64,000 nucleotides of DNA. Origin: Arthrobacter sp. C2. Its GTDB lineage: Bacteria; Actinomycetota; Actinomycetes; Actinomycetales; Micrococcaceae. Position 1 is the first letter of the stretch; every line of letters starts with the position of its first letter. Below the pieces are notes generated by a model. That model was not told the origin of the DNA and did no database searches. It saw only the letters and a list, made by a program, of their open reading frames with translations. The position numbers were made by a program, and so were the translations under genes. Below, one piece after another: positions 8,467-16,964 of this stretch. The DNA lies in the NCBI GenBank assembly GCA_024207135.1, contig CP042428.1:4030001-4094000 (forward strand), in the 5' to 3' direction.

Positions 8467-9746
8467 GCGCGCCGGCCCCAACCCTGCCCGCCAAGCTCCG
8501 GCCGCTCGCCCCGGTGAGCTGGAAGACCCCGATCATGCTTTCGGTCATCGGCCTGCTTTCACTGGTGTTCTTCGGCTTCGCCGGATCCGAGCAGACCGCG
8601 ACCTTCGGCATCTCCACCGGCGGCGACGTCTTCACCCTGCCGGACCTGGTGGTCCCGGGCATCGCCACCGGAATCGTGCTGGGCCTGGGGATGTGCGTGC
8701 TGGCCGGGTACTCGATCTTCCTGGCCCGCGAGCACCGCCCGACCCCGGGATGGGTGCCCATGGTCTTTGCCGCGCTGTTCATCTTCGCGTTCCTGGTCTG
8801 GGTCGTCTCAGGGGCCCGCACCCCGCAGATCTCCCTGGCCGGCCTGATCGCCGGCTCGGTCACCCTGGCCGTCCCGCTGGTCTTCGGTTCCCTGTCCGGG
8901 GTGCTGTGCGAGCGCGCCGGCGTGGTCAACATCGCCATCGAGGGGCAGCTGCTCGGCGGCGCGTTCAGCGCCGCGATCATCGCCTCGGTCACCGGCAGCC
9001 CGATGCTGGGACTGCTGGCCGCCGCCGTGGCCGGTGCCCTGGTCTCGGTGGTGCTGGCGATCTTCTCCATCAAGTACCTGGTCAACCAGATCATCGTCGG
9101 CGTGGTGCTCAACGTGCTGGTCTCGGGCATCACCGGATTCCTCTTCACCACCGTGATGCAGGAAGACCCGGAGCTCTACAACTCCCCGGGCCGCCTGCCG
9201 GTCATCGACATCCCGGGGCTCTCGGCCATCCCGATCATCGGCCCGATCCTGTTCCGCCAGTCCATCGTGGGCTACCTGATGTATATCGCGGTTGCCGCGG
9301 TGTGGATCGGGCTGTTCAAGACCCGCTGGGGCCTGCGCGTGCGCGCCGTGGGCGAGCACCCCAAGGCCGCCGACACCCTGGGCATCAAGGTCAACACCAC
9401 CCGCTTCGTCAACGTGGTCCTCGGCGGGGCCATCGCCGGCATCGGCGGATCCTTCTTCACCCTGGTCGCCATCGACTCCTTCACCAAGGAAATCTCCGGC
9501 GGCCGCGGATTCATCGCCCTGGCCGCGGTGATCTTCGGACGCTGGAACCCGATCGGTGCCTTCTTCGCCGCACTGCTCTTCGGCTTCGCCGACAACCTGC
9601 AGTCGATCCTCACCATCATCGGCACCCCGGTGCCCAGCCAGTTCATGGCCATGCTGCCCTACGTCGTCACGGTCTTTGCCGTGGCCGGGTTGGTTGGCAA
9701 GTCCCGGGCGCCCGCCGCCGACGGCGAACCGTACGTCAAGGGCTAG
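8463..9746 (+). CDS. Nucleoside ABC transporter permease 2
   Basis: Second BPD_transp_2 permease, 427 residues from ATG 8463, which overlaps the TGA of permease 1 (ATGA). It has an N-terminal group of hydrophobic segments absent from the shortest family members. The core motifs are LCERAGVVNIAIEGQ, VGVVLNVL and RAVGEHPKAADTLGIKV. GAGGTGGC just upstream of the ATG can act as RBS. Together with the first permease it completes a BmpA/NupABC-like importer. Cytidine deaminase follows after 14 nt in the same direction. Confidence 0.92.
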   Translation: MSAPAPTLPAKLRPLAPVSWKTPIMLSVIGLLSLVFFGFAGSEQTATFGISTGGDVFTLPDLVVPGIATGIVLGLGMCVLAGYSIFLAREHRPTPGWVPMVFAALFIFAFLVWVVSGARTPQISLAGLIAGSVTLAVPLVFGSLSGVLCERAGVVNIAIEGQLLGGAFSAAIIASVTGSPMLGLLAAAVAGALVSVVLAIFSIKYLVNQIIVGVVLNVLVSGITGFLFTTVMQEDPELYNSPGRLPVIDIPGLSAIPIIGPILFRQSIVGYLMYIAVAAVWIGLFKTRWGLRVRAVGEHPKAADTLGIKVNTTRFVNVVLGGAIAGIGGSFFTLVAIDSFTKEISGGRGFIALAAVIFGRWNPIGAFFAALLFGFADNLQSILTIIGTPVPSQFMAMLPYVVTVFAVAGLVGKSRAPAADGEPYVKG

Positions 9747-9760
9747 GGAAGGAAACAGCC

Positions 9761-10177
9761 ATGAATGAATCCTCCGGCGCCCTGCCGGTGGTGGGAGAGC
9801 CCGAGTGGGAAACCCTGCGCATGGCCGCGGTCGCGGCCATGGAACGGGCCTACGCGCCGTACTCGAAGTTCAAGGTCGGCGCCGCGGCGCTGACCGAGGA
9901 CGGACGGATCGTCTCGGGCTGCAACGTGGAGAACGCCGCCTACGGGGTGACGTTGTGCGCCGAATGCAACATGGTCGGCGAGCTCTTTGCCACCGGCGGC
10001 GGGAAACTGCACGCCTTCTACTGCGTGGATTCCTCCGGGGCCGCGCTGATGCCCTGCGGGCGCTGCCGGCAGCTGCTCTCCGAGCACAGCGGCTCCGACA
10101 TGGTGCTGATGACGCCGCACGGGATCCAGACCATGGAACAGGTGCTGCCCGACGCGTTCGGGCCGCACAACCTCTAA
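9761..10177 (+). CDS. cdd: Cytidine deaminase
   Basis: Homotetrameric-type zinc enzyme of 138 residues that deaminates cytidine and deoxycytidine to uridine and deoxyuridine. Visible motifs are YAPYSKFKVGAA, the substrate-binding GCNVENAAYG, and the zinc/catalytic motifs CAEC (Cys-Ala-Glu) and PCGRCRQ. Length is typical for the short tetrameric class. ATG 9761 is preceded by GGGAAGGAAA. As part of the transporter operon it supplies the first step in using imported pyrimidine nucleosides. A strong hairpin follows before deoA. Confidence 0.95.
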   Translation: MNESSGALPVVGEPEWETLRMAAVAAMERAYAPYSKFKVGAAALTEDGRIVSGCNVENAAYGVTLCAECNMVGELFATGGGKLHAFYCVDSSGAALMPCGRCRQLLSEHSGSDMVLMTPHGIQTMEQVLPDAFGPHNL

Positions 10178-10181
10178 ACCA

Positions 10182-10224
10182 CTTGCCCCGCCCACCCCCC
10201 TGGAGGTGGGCGGGGCAAGGTTTT
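10182..10224 (+). terminator. Intrinsic terminator between cdd and deoA
   Basis: Perfect 15-bp stem (10182-10196 with 10205-10219), 8-nt loop, followed by GTTTT. It begins 4 nt after the cdd stop. Because deoA starts only 18 nt later in the same direction, it is likely a partial terminator or an mRNA processing/stability element rather than a full stop. Confidence 0.75.
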
Positions 10225-10241
10225 CCGACAAGGGAGCATTC

Positions 10242-11555
10242 ATGAGCACCGAGAACTTTGACGCCGTTGACATCATCCGCACCAAGCGCGACCGCGGCAC
10301 CCTGTCCGGCGAGCAGATCGACTGGACCATCGACGCCTACACCCGCGGGGTGATTGCCGAGGAGCAGATGGCGGCGCTGAACATGGCGATCCTGCTCAAC
10401 GGCATGGACCGTGCGGAGATCTCCCGCTGGACCACCGCCATGATCAACTCGGGGGAGCGCATGGACTTCTCCACGCTGCGCAACGCGGACGGCACGCCCA
10501 TGCGCACCACCGACAAGCACTCCACCGGCGGGGTGGGGGACAAGATCACCTTGCCGCTGGCCCCGCTGGTCGCCGTCTTCGGCGTGGCCGTCCCGCAGCT
10601 CTCGGGCCGCGGGCTGGGGCACACCGGGGGCACCCTGGACAAGCTCGAGGCCATCGCCGGCTGGCGCGCCGATCTGACCAATGCGCAGATGATGCGCCAG
10701 CTCTCCGAGGTCGGCGCGGTCATCTGCGCCGCCGGCGCCTCCCTGGCCCCGGCGGACAAGAAGCTCTATGCGCTGCGCGATGTCACCGGCACGGTTGAGG
10801 CCATCCCGCTGATCGCCTCCTCGATCATGAGCAAGAAGATCGCCGAGGGCACCGGCGCACTGGTCCTGGACGTGAAGGTCGGCTCCGGGGCGTTCATGAA
10901 GACCCTGGAGGACGCCCGCGAGCTCGCCCGCACCATGGTGAACCTGGGCACCGACGCGTCGGTGCACACCGTGGCGCTGCTGACCAACATGGACACCCCG
11001 CTGGGCTTCACCGCCGGCAACGCCATCGAGGTGGCCGAATCCATCGAGGTGCTTGCTGGCGGGGGACCTGCCGACGTCGTGGAGCTGACCATCGCGCTGG
11101 CCACCGAGATGCTCGCCGGCGCCGGGGTCAGGGACGTGGATGTTGCCGCCGCACTGAAGGACGGCCGGGCCATGGACAAGTGGCGGGCCATGATCGCCGC
11201 CCAGGGCGGGGACAACGACGCCCCGCTGCCGGTGGCCAAGGAATCGGAGACCATCTACGCGCAGGCCGACGGGGTGCTCACCTCCCTGGATGCCATGGAC
11301 GTGGGGGTTGCCGCCTGGCGCCTGGGTGCCGGACGCGCCCGCCGCCAGGACCCGGTCCAGGCCGGTGCCGGCGTGCGCCTGCACGCCAAGCCCGGGGACC
11401 TGGTGCGCCGCGGGGCCCCGCTGGCCACCATGCTCACCGACACCCCCGAACGCTTCGACCGGGCCCGGGAAATCCTCGAGCAGGCAGCCACCATCGCCCC
11501 GGCCGGAAGCCGCCCGGACATGGTGCTGATCCACGAGCGGATCACCGCTTCCTGA
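10242..11555 (+). CDS. deoA: Thymidine phosphorylase
   Basis: A 437-residue enzyme that phosphorolyses thymidine or deoxyuridine to the base and 2-deoxyribose 1-phosphate. The glycosyltransferase family 3 signature appears as SGRGLGHTGGTLDKLE, together with the phosphate/substrate motif KHSTGGVGDK and the C-terminal PYNP-type domain (RARRQDPVQAGAG). ATG 10242 lies behind AAGGGAG with correct spacing. It completes the pyrimidine nucleoside salvage route with the importer and cytidine deaminase. Pyrimidine-nucleoside phosphorylase (Pdp) is the alternative name for the same fold; sequence alone does not settle specificity. Confidence 0.92.
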   Translation: MSTENFDAVDIIRTKRDRGTLSGEQIDWTIDAYTRGVIAEEQMAALNMAILLNGMDRAEISRWTTAMINSGERMDFSTLRNADGTPMRTTDKHSTGGVGDKITLPLAPLVAVFGVAVPQLSGRGLGHTGGTLDKLEAIAGWRADLTNAQMMRQLSEVGAVICAAGASLAPADKKLYALRDVTGTVEAIPLIASSIMSKKIAEGTGALVLDVKVGSGAFMKTLEDARELARTMVNLGTDASVHTVALLTNMDTPLGFTAGNAIEVAESIEVLAGGGPADVVELTIALATEMLAGAGVRDVDVAAALKDGRAMDKWRAMIAAQGGDNDAPLPVAKESETIYAQADGVLTSLDAMDVGVAAWRLGAGRARRQDPVQAGAGVRLHAKPGDLVRRGAPLATMLTDTPERFDRAREILEQAATIAPAGSRPDMVLIHERITAS

Positions 11556-11600
11556 CCCCACGGCCTCTTCGGGACCCCGCCGCGGCACCATCCGTGGACC

Positions 11601-11643
11601 CGCGCTGCACCCGGTCCGAAAGGACCAGGTGCAACGCAGCGCG
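11601..11643 (+). terminator. Probable structured terminator after deoA
   Basis: Nested inverted repeat: CGCGCTGC (11601-11608) with GCAGCGCG (11636-11643), enclosing GGTCC and GGACC around a GAAA tetraloop. No T tract follows. It lies about 45 nt after the deoA stop and would close the nucleoside operon. Confidence 0.45.
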
Positions 11644-11779
11644 AATCAGCCCGCGGAATGATGCGCACGGCACGCAACATGCGGGAGAATGGGAACCACG
11701 CGGAGCTTGGAATCAAGACACGTATCACCTTGGGGTAATTGGGGTGGCCCGCACCAAATAATCGAAAGCCGGTTTCTTA

Positions 11780-12502
11780 GTGGATCTGATCAATGAAGCC
11801 ATCGTGCACGCGGCCAACGCGTGGTGGATTCTGCCGGTCGTTTGCCTCTTTTGCTTCATCGACGGTTTCCTGCCCATCCTTCCGTCCGAGACGCTGTTGG
11901 TGGCACTGGGCGTCGTGGCGGCCGGCACCGGGATACCCAACGTCTACCTGCTGATCCTGGCCGGCGCGGTCGGGGCGATCACCGGGGACCAGATGGCCTA
12001 CCTGCTCGGACGGCGCATCGGCACCGAACGCTTCGGCTGGATGCGCAGGCCGCGCACCCAGAAGCTCTTTGCCTTTGCCAGGCGCGAACTGAACGTGCGC
12101 GGGGCCATGCTGATCTTCACCGCCCGCTACGTCCCCATCGGCCGGGTCGTGGTGAACCTGAGCTCCGGCGCCACCGGCTTCTCGCACCGGCGCTTCACCC
12201 TGCTGGACGTTGCCGGCTGCCTGACCTGGGCCAGCTATTCGGTGGCCATCGGCGTGGTGGCCGGGGCCTGGTTCCACGACAACCAGCTGCTGGGCATCGG
12301 CCTTTCCGTGGCCCTGGCCATCGTCATGGGCTACCTGATCGACAAGCTTTCGCACGCGATCCTGGTCCGTCTGGGCCGCCGCGGCACACAACACGAAAAC
12401 CCGGACGCCGCCGGGGACCGCCGCGGCGTGGAAGCCCAGCGAACCGTGCGGGTGCCCGGGCAGGACCCCGAACCCGATGCGATGGCCCCCGACGGCAACT
12501 GA
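11780..12502 (+). CDS. DedA-family integral membrane protein
   Basis: A 240-residue membrane protein of the DedA / VTT-domain family, members of which are implicated in lipid scrambling and envelope homeostasis. The features are the early membrane segment WWILPVVCLFCFIDG, the FLPILPSE motif, GDQMAYLLGRRIG and FTARYVPIGR, where the Arg is typical of the family, then two C-terminal membrane segments and a polar tail of about 40 residues. The start is GTG 11780. No clear RBS or -10 was found. It sits between deoA and the left copy of the add-promoter repeat, so before the island inserted it would probably have been next to add. Confidence 0.88.
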   Translation: MDLINEAIVHAANAWWILPVVCLFCFIDGFLPILPSETLLVALGVVAAGTGIPNVYLLILAGAVGAITGDQMAYLLGRRIGTERFGWMRRPRTQKLFAFARRELNVRGAMLIFTARYVPIGRVVVNLSSGATGFSHRRFTLLDVAGCLTWASYSVAIGVVAGAWFHDNQLLGIGLSVALAIVMGYLIDKLSHAILVRLGRRGTQHENPDAAGDRRGVEAQRTVRVPGQDPEPDAMAPDGN

Positions 12503-12519
12503 ACACCCGGTGGGCGTTG

Positions 12520-12585
12520 GGTGAACATTCGGCCCAACACCACCCCGATCCACTGTTGGAAGCCGCCGGGCCCCGCTAGGCTGGG
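12520..12585 (+). repeat. 66-bp direct repeat, left copy (copy of the add promoter region)
   Basis: Matches 22318-22383 at 65 of 66 positions; the only difference is C at 12566 versus T at 22364. Here, downstream of dedA, the copy is followed by TTTTTCATAAG instead of the add gene, so its TAGGCT -10 element is separated from any start codon. Interpreted as the left boundary of an insertion that duplicated the target. Confidence 0.9.
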
Positions 12586-12812
12586 TTTTTCATAAGCTGC
12601 CGGAGGGCCATTGCTTCCGTGGTTTTCCCGGAATCGGAGGCTCTTGCGTCTTTCGGACACGATGAGATGGCCGTGTCGCCGGTCGGGGCGTCGGATTCTA
12701 TTTGGCCGAAAACGGCTTGTTCTTTCGTCTTGAAGGGGCTGCGCGGCAGGGGACCTATGCGTTGCGGCGTTCGTACCTGTCCCGCTCGTTAATTACCGGC
12801 AGGGCGTAGGAA

Positions 12813-13643
12813 TCAAGAGAACTGCTTGCCCTTGGCCTGCAGGTGGTTCAGGAATCGTCGGGAGGACCCTGCGCTGTAGGCACGGACCAGGGTCTTCTCC
12901 TCGACTAGGTTCCCGTCCACGTCTTGGAAGTCCCCTGACAGCTGCGCCAGTGCCGAGCCCAGGGCGCGGACGTGGTCGGCTGCGGAGTTCGGGGTCCGAT
13001 TACCGCCGCCCATCAGGGTGGCGAGGGTTTCCCGGTCCCGTCGCCCAGCCCGTAGTCGATGCTCACCGCCATGGGCGCGAGGCTGTATCCCCTTGAAAGT
13101 TCCGGCAGAAAGTTCCCTCTCGGAGTGCGTCGTCACGAGCGTGGCCTCGATGTCGATGATCAGCAGGTCCAGCGAGGTGGCCCGGGCTGCGGGGTTCCGT
13201 TTCCCGGCGGACTGCCAGATGCGTGACCGCATCTGGCACATGAGCGCGGTGAATCCGTCCTCGAAGGCCGTAGATTGCTCGGCGGCGCGCTCCACAAAAC
13301 GGGAGACCGTCGCGTTCGAGGGTGCCGGGTCGAACAGCTCCGGGCTGTTGCGCAGTACGTCCAGGTCCGAGACGCGTTCCCCACCGCCAGCGAGCATGGT
13401 GTTCAGGCATCCGAGGATCCATCCGGGGTGTTGGGCGGCCTGTTTGGGGACGAACCGGGAGAAGTGTTCGTCGGCCAGGCTACCGAATCCGGTCCCGTCG
13501 AGGAAGGAGGCCACGGTGTCCGGCCCGGTGGCGGAGATCTGCGACTGGCCGGTCGGGGCTGCGGGAACGGCGGGGAAACACGTGTATTTAGCCTCGAGAG
13601 GATGAGCCCTGATCTGGTGTGAAATGTTGTGTGGTAACTCCAT
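12813..13643 (-). pseudogene. Degenerate IS1380-family transposase fragment
   Basis: The 276-codon frame contains the IS1380-type DDE-like region DIEATLVTTHSE and the later motif NRTPNSAADHVRAL. Between them the reading frame is wrong: after GTFK the expected family wording (RGYS, then IDYGLGDGTG) is found in another frame, and the original frame resumes at ETLATLM. A pair of compensating frameshifts therefore separates the motifs. The protein also ends after KGKQFS, well short of the ~450 residues of active family members. No terminal inverted repeats were identified. It is read as a dead insertion-sequence remnant that marks the left part of the island. Confidence 0.75.
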
Positions 13644-13836
13644 TTTCCCAGCCCAGCTCAGCTTTTCCTCGTTGAATACGCTTATTGACGGGCTTTCTCA
13701 TGAAGATGCCGAGCTAGAGCTACAGAATCGAATGCGGGAATTCCGGAAATCCCCATTCAAACGGGCCATGCCTGAGATAAACGGACATGTACTAACGGGT
13801 TAACATAGTTTGCCATGCGGCTTGATAGTGATTACA

Positions 13837-13866
13837 GTCTCATGTGTCAGGGCAAGAATATGAGAC
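13837..13866 (+). promoter_or_regulatory. Candidate antiterminator hairpin in the island operon leader
   Basis: GTCTCAT (13837-13843) is perfectly complementary to ATGAGAC (13860-13866); a G-T and a T-A pair extend it inward. The right arm overlaps bases 13860-13866 of the left arm of the adjacent terminator stem, so the two structures cannot form together. This is the arrangement of a terminator/antiterminator switch. The operon encodes a GlpP-family protein, which is the obvious candidate to stabilise this alternative fold. Confidence 0.6.
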
Positions 13867-13898
13867 CTCCTGTTGGAGGTTTTATTCTGCCCTTTTTT
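13850..13898 (+). terminator. Leader (attenuator) terminator of the island operon
   Basis: Intrinsic terminator in the 5' leader, upstream of the MFS gene start at 13954. GGGCA (13850-13854) pairs with TGCCC (13888-13892), GAATA (13856-13860) with TATTC (13883-13887), and the eight bases 13863-13870 with 13875-13882 around a TGTT loop, giving 18 pairs with two small bulges. Six T residues follow directly (13893-13898). It lies in the same direction as the operon and there is no upstream plus-strand gene it could serve. Candidate -10 hexamers TAACAT (13801) and TAGTTT (13806) precede it, without a clear -35. Confidence 0.8.
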
Positions 13899-13953
13899 CG
13901 TGGAACTAAGTCTTCTCCAACGGCGACGTTTCACGAGAGAAAAGGTTAGGCCG

Positions 13954-15387
13954 TTGTCAAATATAGTTCTACGCGGTGTGCATGACGTTGTGTCCTACAT
14001 CGACGCGCGCCCCAGGATTGCAGGCCGTGCCGGCCTGATCTGGTGGCTCGCGCTTAGTGGTTTGTTCTTGGACGCCTTCTCCAACTCCGCCTTGAGCGCC
14101 GGGTTGGGTCCGATGACTAAGGACCTCGAGCTCAGCGCCATGCAGGTGGCGCTACTCACCTCACTGGCCTCTTGGGTCGCCATCGTATTCAACCCGATCG
14201 GTGGCTGGCTCGCCGATAAATACGGTCGAATCCCACCGTTGGTAATTGCCAAGCTCCTAGCGCTGATCGGTGCCGGCCTGGCCGCATTCGCACCGGGTTT
14301 CGAAATGGTCCTGATCGGCCGCTTCTTCGTTGGAGCCGCCTACGGCATCGACTTCGCCATTGCGATGGCATTGTTGGCCGAATTCACCCCGGCCCGGTTC
14401 AAGAGCCGCCTCAACACCTGGCAGGGTGTCTGGTACACCGCCGTTAGCTCCAACCTGATCCTGGCCATCATGTTCTACAACATGGATGTTGGACCCGCGA
14501 TCTGGCGCTATTCCGTCGGAACCGCGGGTATCGTCGCCTTGGCCCTGTTCGTCGTCCAGCTCCGCTACCTCGTTGAAAGCCCGACCTGGGCGGCACGCAA
14601 GGGGCAGCTGGAACGGGCAGCACTGTCCATGACGAAGATCTACAAGGAACCGTTTGTCGCAGCATCGACCGAGGACCGCGCACCGATCCTGAACCAGGCC
14701 ACCAAGGGTTTCGCCAATGTGGCCCTGATCTTCAGGGGAATCTACCTGCCCCGCACGATCCTGGCAGGTACTGTGCAAATGGCACAGTCGATCCAGTACT
14801 TTGCCGTGGGTTGGTACCTGCCTATCATCAGCCTGACCCTCTTTGGACAGGATTTTGTCGTCGCCACGATTGGTGCCCTGGTGTTCAACCTCTTCGGCGT
14901 CGTCGGCGGTTTCATGTCCCCGAAGATCGGCAAGTACTTTGGTCTGCGCAAGGCATCCGCCATCGGCTTCGGTGCCGTGTTCATCATGCTGGTCATCATG
15001 GGCCTGTCCTACGAGACCATGCCGATCGCGCTGGCGTTCCTGGTGCCGTCACTGTTCATCCTCTTCCACTCCGGCGGACCGGGAGCCAACGGCAAGAGCC
15101 TTTCAACGTTGTCCTTCCGCAGCGAATTGCGCGCAGGCGCCAACGGCATCATCGGTGCCATCGGCAGCACCGGTGCGGCACTGGGCCTGCTGGTCTTCCC
15201 CATCCTGAAGGAAGATCTGGGGCTGGGTCCGACCTTCCTGATCCTTTCCAGCGTTCCGCTGATCGCCTGCATTATTTGCCTGGTCATCAAATGGGACCCG
15301 ACTCGTGCTGCCTTGAGCCCGGATGAAGAGACCAACGCACCTCAGTTCAAGAGCGATCTGGCGCACCACAACGCGCTGGTCAAATAA
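13954..15387 (+). CDS. MFS transporter, first gene of the island operon
   Basis: A 477-residue major facilitator with about twelve hydrophobic segments, likely a proton symporter bringing in the substrate of the operon. The loop 2-3 motif is GGWLADKYGR and a second family region is VESPTWAARKG, as in sugar-porter and MHS-like carriers. The TTG at 13954 is chosen: AGAGAAAAGG lies 7-8 nt upstream, and the earlier in-frame ATG (13873) falls inside the leader terminator hairpin. GTG 13978 is an alternative start. FGGY kinase follows after 18 nt. The substrate is not evident; the kinase and GlpD-like dehydrogenase suggest a polyol or a glycerol derivative. Confidence 0.85.
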   Translation: MSNIVLRGVHDVVSYIDARPRIAGRAGLIWWLALSGLFLDAFSNSALSAGLGPMTKDLELSAMQVALLTSLASWVAIVFNPIGGWLADKYGRIPPLVIAKLLALIGAGLAAFAPGFEMVLIGRFFVGAAYGIDFAIAMALLAEFTPARFKSRLNTWQGVWYTAVSSNLILAIMFYNMDVGPAIWRYSVGTAGIVALALFVVQLRYLVESPTWAARKGQLERAALSMTKIYKEPFVAASTEDRAPILNQATKGFANVALIFRGIYLPRTILAGTVQMAQSIQYFAVGWYLPIISLTLFGQDFVVATIGALVFNLFGVVGGFMSPKIGKYFGLRKASAIGFGAVFIMLVIMGLSYETMPIALAFLVPSLFILFHSGGPGANGKSLSTLSFRSELRAGANGIIGAIGSTGAALGLLVFPILKEDLGLGPTFLILSSVPLIACIICLVIKWDPTRAALSPDEETNAPQFKSDLAHHNALVK

Positions 15388-15405
15388 GCGAAAAGGCCAA
15401 AACGC

Positions 15406-16911
15406 ATGAAGACTCCTGCCATCCTGGCTATTGATGAAGGAACCACCGGAACCCGCGCAGCATGGGTCGACGCCGCAGGTGCGGTGCACGCTATTGAATA
15501 CCGAGCGCTTGCGGTCGACAGTCCGCGCAGCGGTGTCGTTACGCAGGACGCCAACGATATCCTGCGCAAGACCGTCGAGGTCGTCCGCGCCGTCGTCGCC
15601 CGGGCTGAATCAGCCGGTGTTGAACTGGTGGCAATGGCCATCGCCACCCAAAGGGCCACCACGGTCCTCTGGGACACGGTGAGCGGCCAGGCACTCGTGC
15701 CGGCCATGGTGTGGCAGGACAACCGCTACGCGGATGAACTCGCGGAGCTGGGGCACGACTGGAATGACCGGTTGCTGGCCTCGGTGGGACGGCCCACGGG
15801 CGTACGCTCCCCGTACCTGTGGGCCGCCCACCAACTCCGCGAGTCACCCGAAGTGGCCGATGCCCACCGCGAGGGCCGGCTTGGATTCGGAACCATTGAA
15901 ACCTGGCTGCTCTGGAACCTCACCGCGGAACGGTCCTACGTGGCCACACCCACTAACGCCACCTCGGCCGGGGCTTATGTGTTCTCCAAACACGAATACG
16001 AGCTCGACTGGATTCGCGCGTTGGGTTTCCCCGAAGAACTGTTGCCCGAGCTGAAGCAGGATGCCGAACTGCTCGGTCACACCGATCCGGAATTGCTCGG
16101 GGTGCGGATTCCCGTGTTGGCTGCGCTTGGTGACCAGCATGCCAGCACCATCGGACTGGGATGCATCAGCTCGGGCCAGGCCATGTGCGGTCACGGCACC
16201 GGCAGCTTCGTTGACCTGCTGACCGGGCCCACCCCTCCACAAAACCCCGGCCTGTACGACGGCACGCTGACCATGACGGGCTGGCGCAGCAGCAACCAGA
16301 CTGTCTACGCGGTGGAAACCTTCACCCCGACCACGGGTTCGGCACTCGACTGGGTCTGCAACGCCCTGGGCTGGTTCGAAAACTCCAGGAAAATCAGTGA
16401 GTTGGCCGGTACTGTCCAGGGCTCCAACGGCGTGACGTTCGTTCCCAGCCTCACGGGCATCCGCACCCCCGTCGTTGAACCGGGGTTGCGTTCGTCACTG
16501 ACCGGACTGTCCATGGCCACCACCCGCGCGGAGGTTGCATACGCCGTGCTTGAGGGGATCGCCCAATCGGTGGCAACTAGCGTCGAGGCCAACGCCAGGG
16601 TCGCCGGCATCGGCGTCACCGAGATCGTCGTCGGCGGGGGCCTTTCGGGCAGCGATCCGCTGATCCAAATGCAGGCGGATCTCACCGGCATCCCGATGCT
16701 TCGGCTGCCGGGCACCGAATTCGCGACGCTGCGCGGGGCCGCCTTCCTGGCTGGTTCAAACGGCGTGCTCTGGGATTCCTTGCCGGAAGCCGTCGCAGCC
16801 CTCGGCGGCGGAAGAGTATTCCAACCCCAAATCAGCGATGACCAACGCAGGGACCTGCGCGAGAGCTGGAAGGCGCGCATTGGCGCCGAACTGGAACTGG
16901 TCGACGCCTGA
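15406..16911 (+). CDS. FGGY-family carbohydrate kinase, glycerol-kinase-like
   Basis: A 501-residue ATP-dependent kinase of the FGGY fold. The N-terminal phosphate-binding motif is DEGTTGTR (~10-17) and the second-domain motifs are GDQHAST (~242-248), GHGTGSF and GGGLSGSDPLIQ. Compared with E. coli glycerol kinase, the glycerol ligands Arg83, Trp103 and the catalytic Asp (~243) are kept, but the motif reads QRATT, not QRETT, so Glu84, which hydrogen-bonds glycerol, is Ala. That makes a substrate other than plain glycerol likely, for example another polyol or glycerol derivative. ATG 15406 follows an AAAAGG element. Its product would feed the GlpD-like dehydrogenase next door. Confidence 0.85.
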   Translation: MKTPAILAIDEGTTGTRAAWVDAAGAVHAIEYRALAVDSPRSGVVTQDANDILRKTVEVVRAVVARAESAGVELVAMAIATQRATTVLWDTVSGQALVPAMVWQDNRYADELAELGHDWNDRLLASVGRPTGVRSPYLWAAHQLRESPEVADAHREGRLGFGTIETWLLWNLTAERSYVATPTNATSAGAYVFSKHEYELDWIRALGFPEELLPELKQDAELLGHTDPELLGVRIPVLAALGDQHASTIGLGCISSGQAMCGHGTGSFVDLLTGPTPPQNPGLYDGTLTMTGWRSSNQTVYAVETFTPTTGSALDWVCNALGWFENSRKISELAGTVQGSNGVTFVPSLTGIRTPVVEPGLRSSLTGLSMATTRAEVAYAVLEGIAQSVATSVEANARVAGIGVTEIVVGGGLSGSDPLIQMQADLTGIPMLRLPGTEFATLRGAAFLAGSNGVLWDSLPEAVAALGGGRVFQPQISDDQRRDLRESWKARIGAELELVDA

Positions 16912-16964
16912 AGGCGTACCGACGGCACCCACCAAGATTTCTGATTGCTAAGAGAGACAACAAC

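Noticed and set aside
13809-13838. Promoter TTTGCC / TACAGT (18-bp spacer) for the island operon
   Set aside because: It would start transcription around 13845, inside the proposed switch, removing the 5' antiterminator arm; the more upstream TAACAT or TAGTTT fits the leader structure better. Not excluded experimentally.
13873-13953. Start of the MFS gene at ATG 13873
   Set aside because: The ATG lies in the loop region of the leader terminator and has no RBS; TTG 13954 has a good RBS and gives a normal MFS N-terminus.
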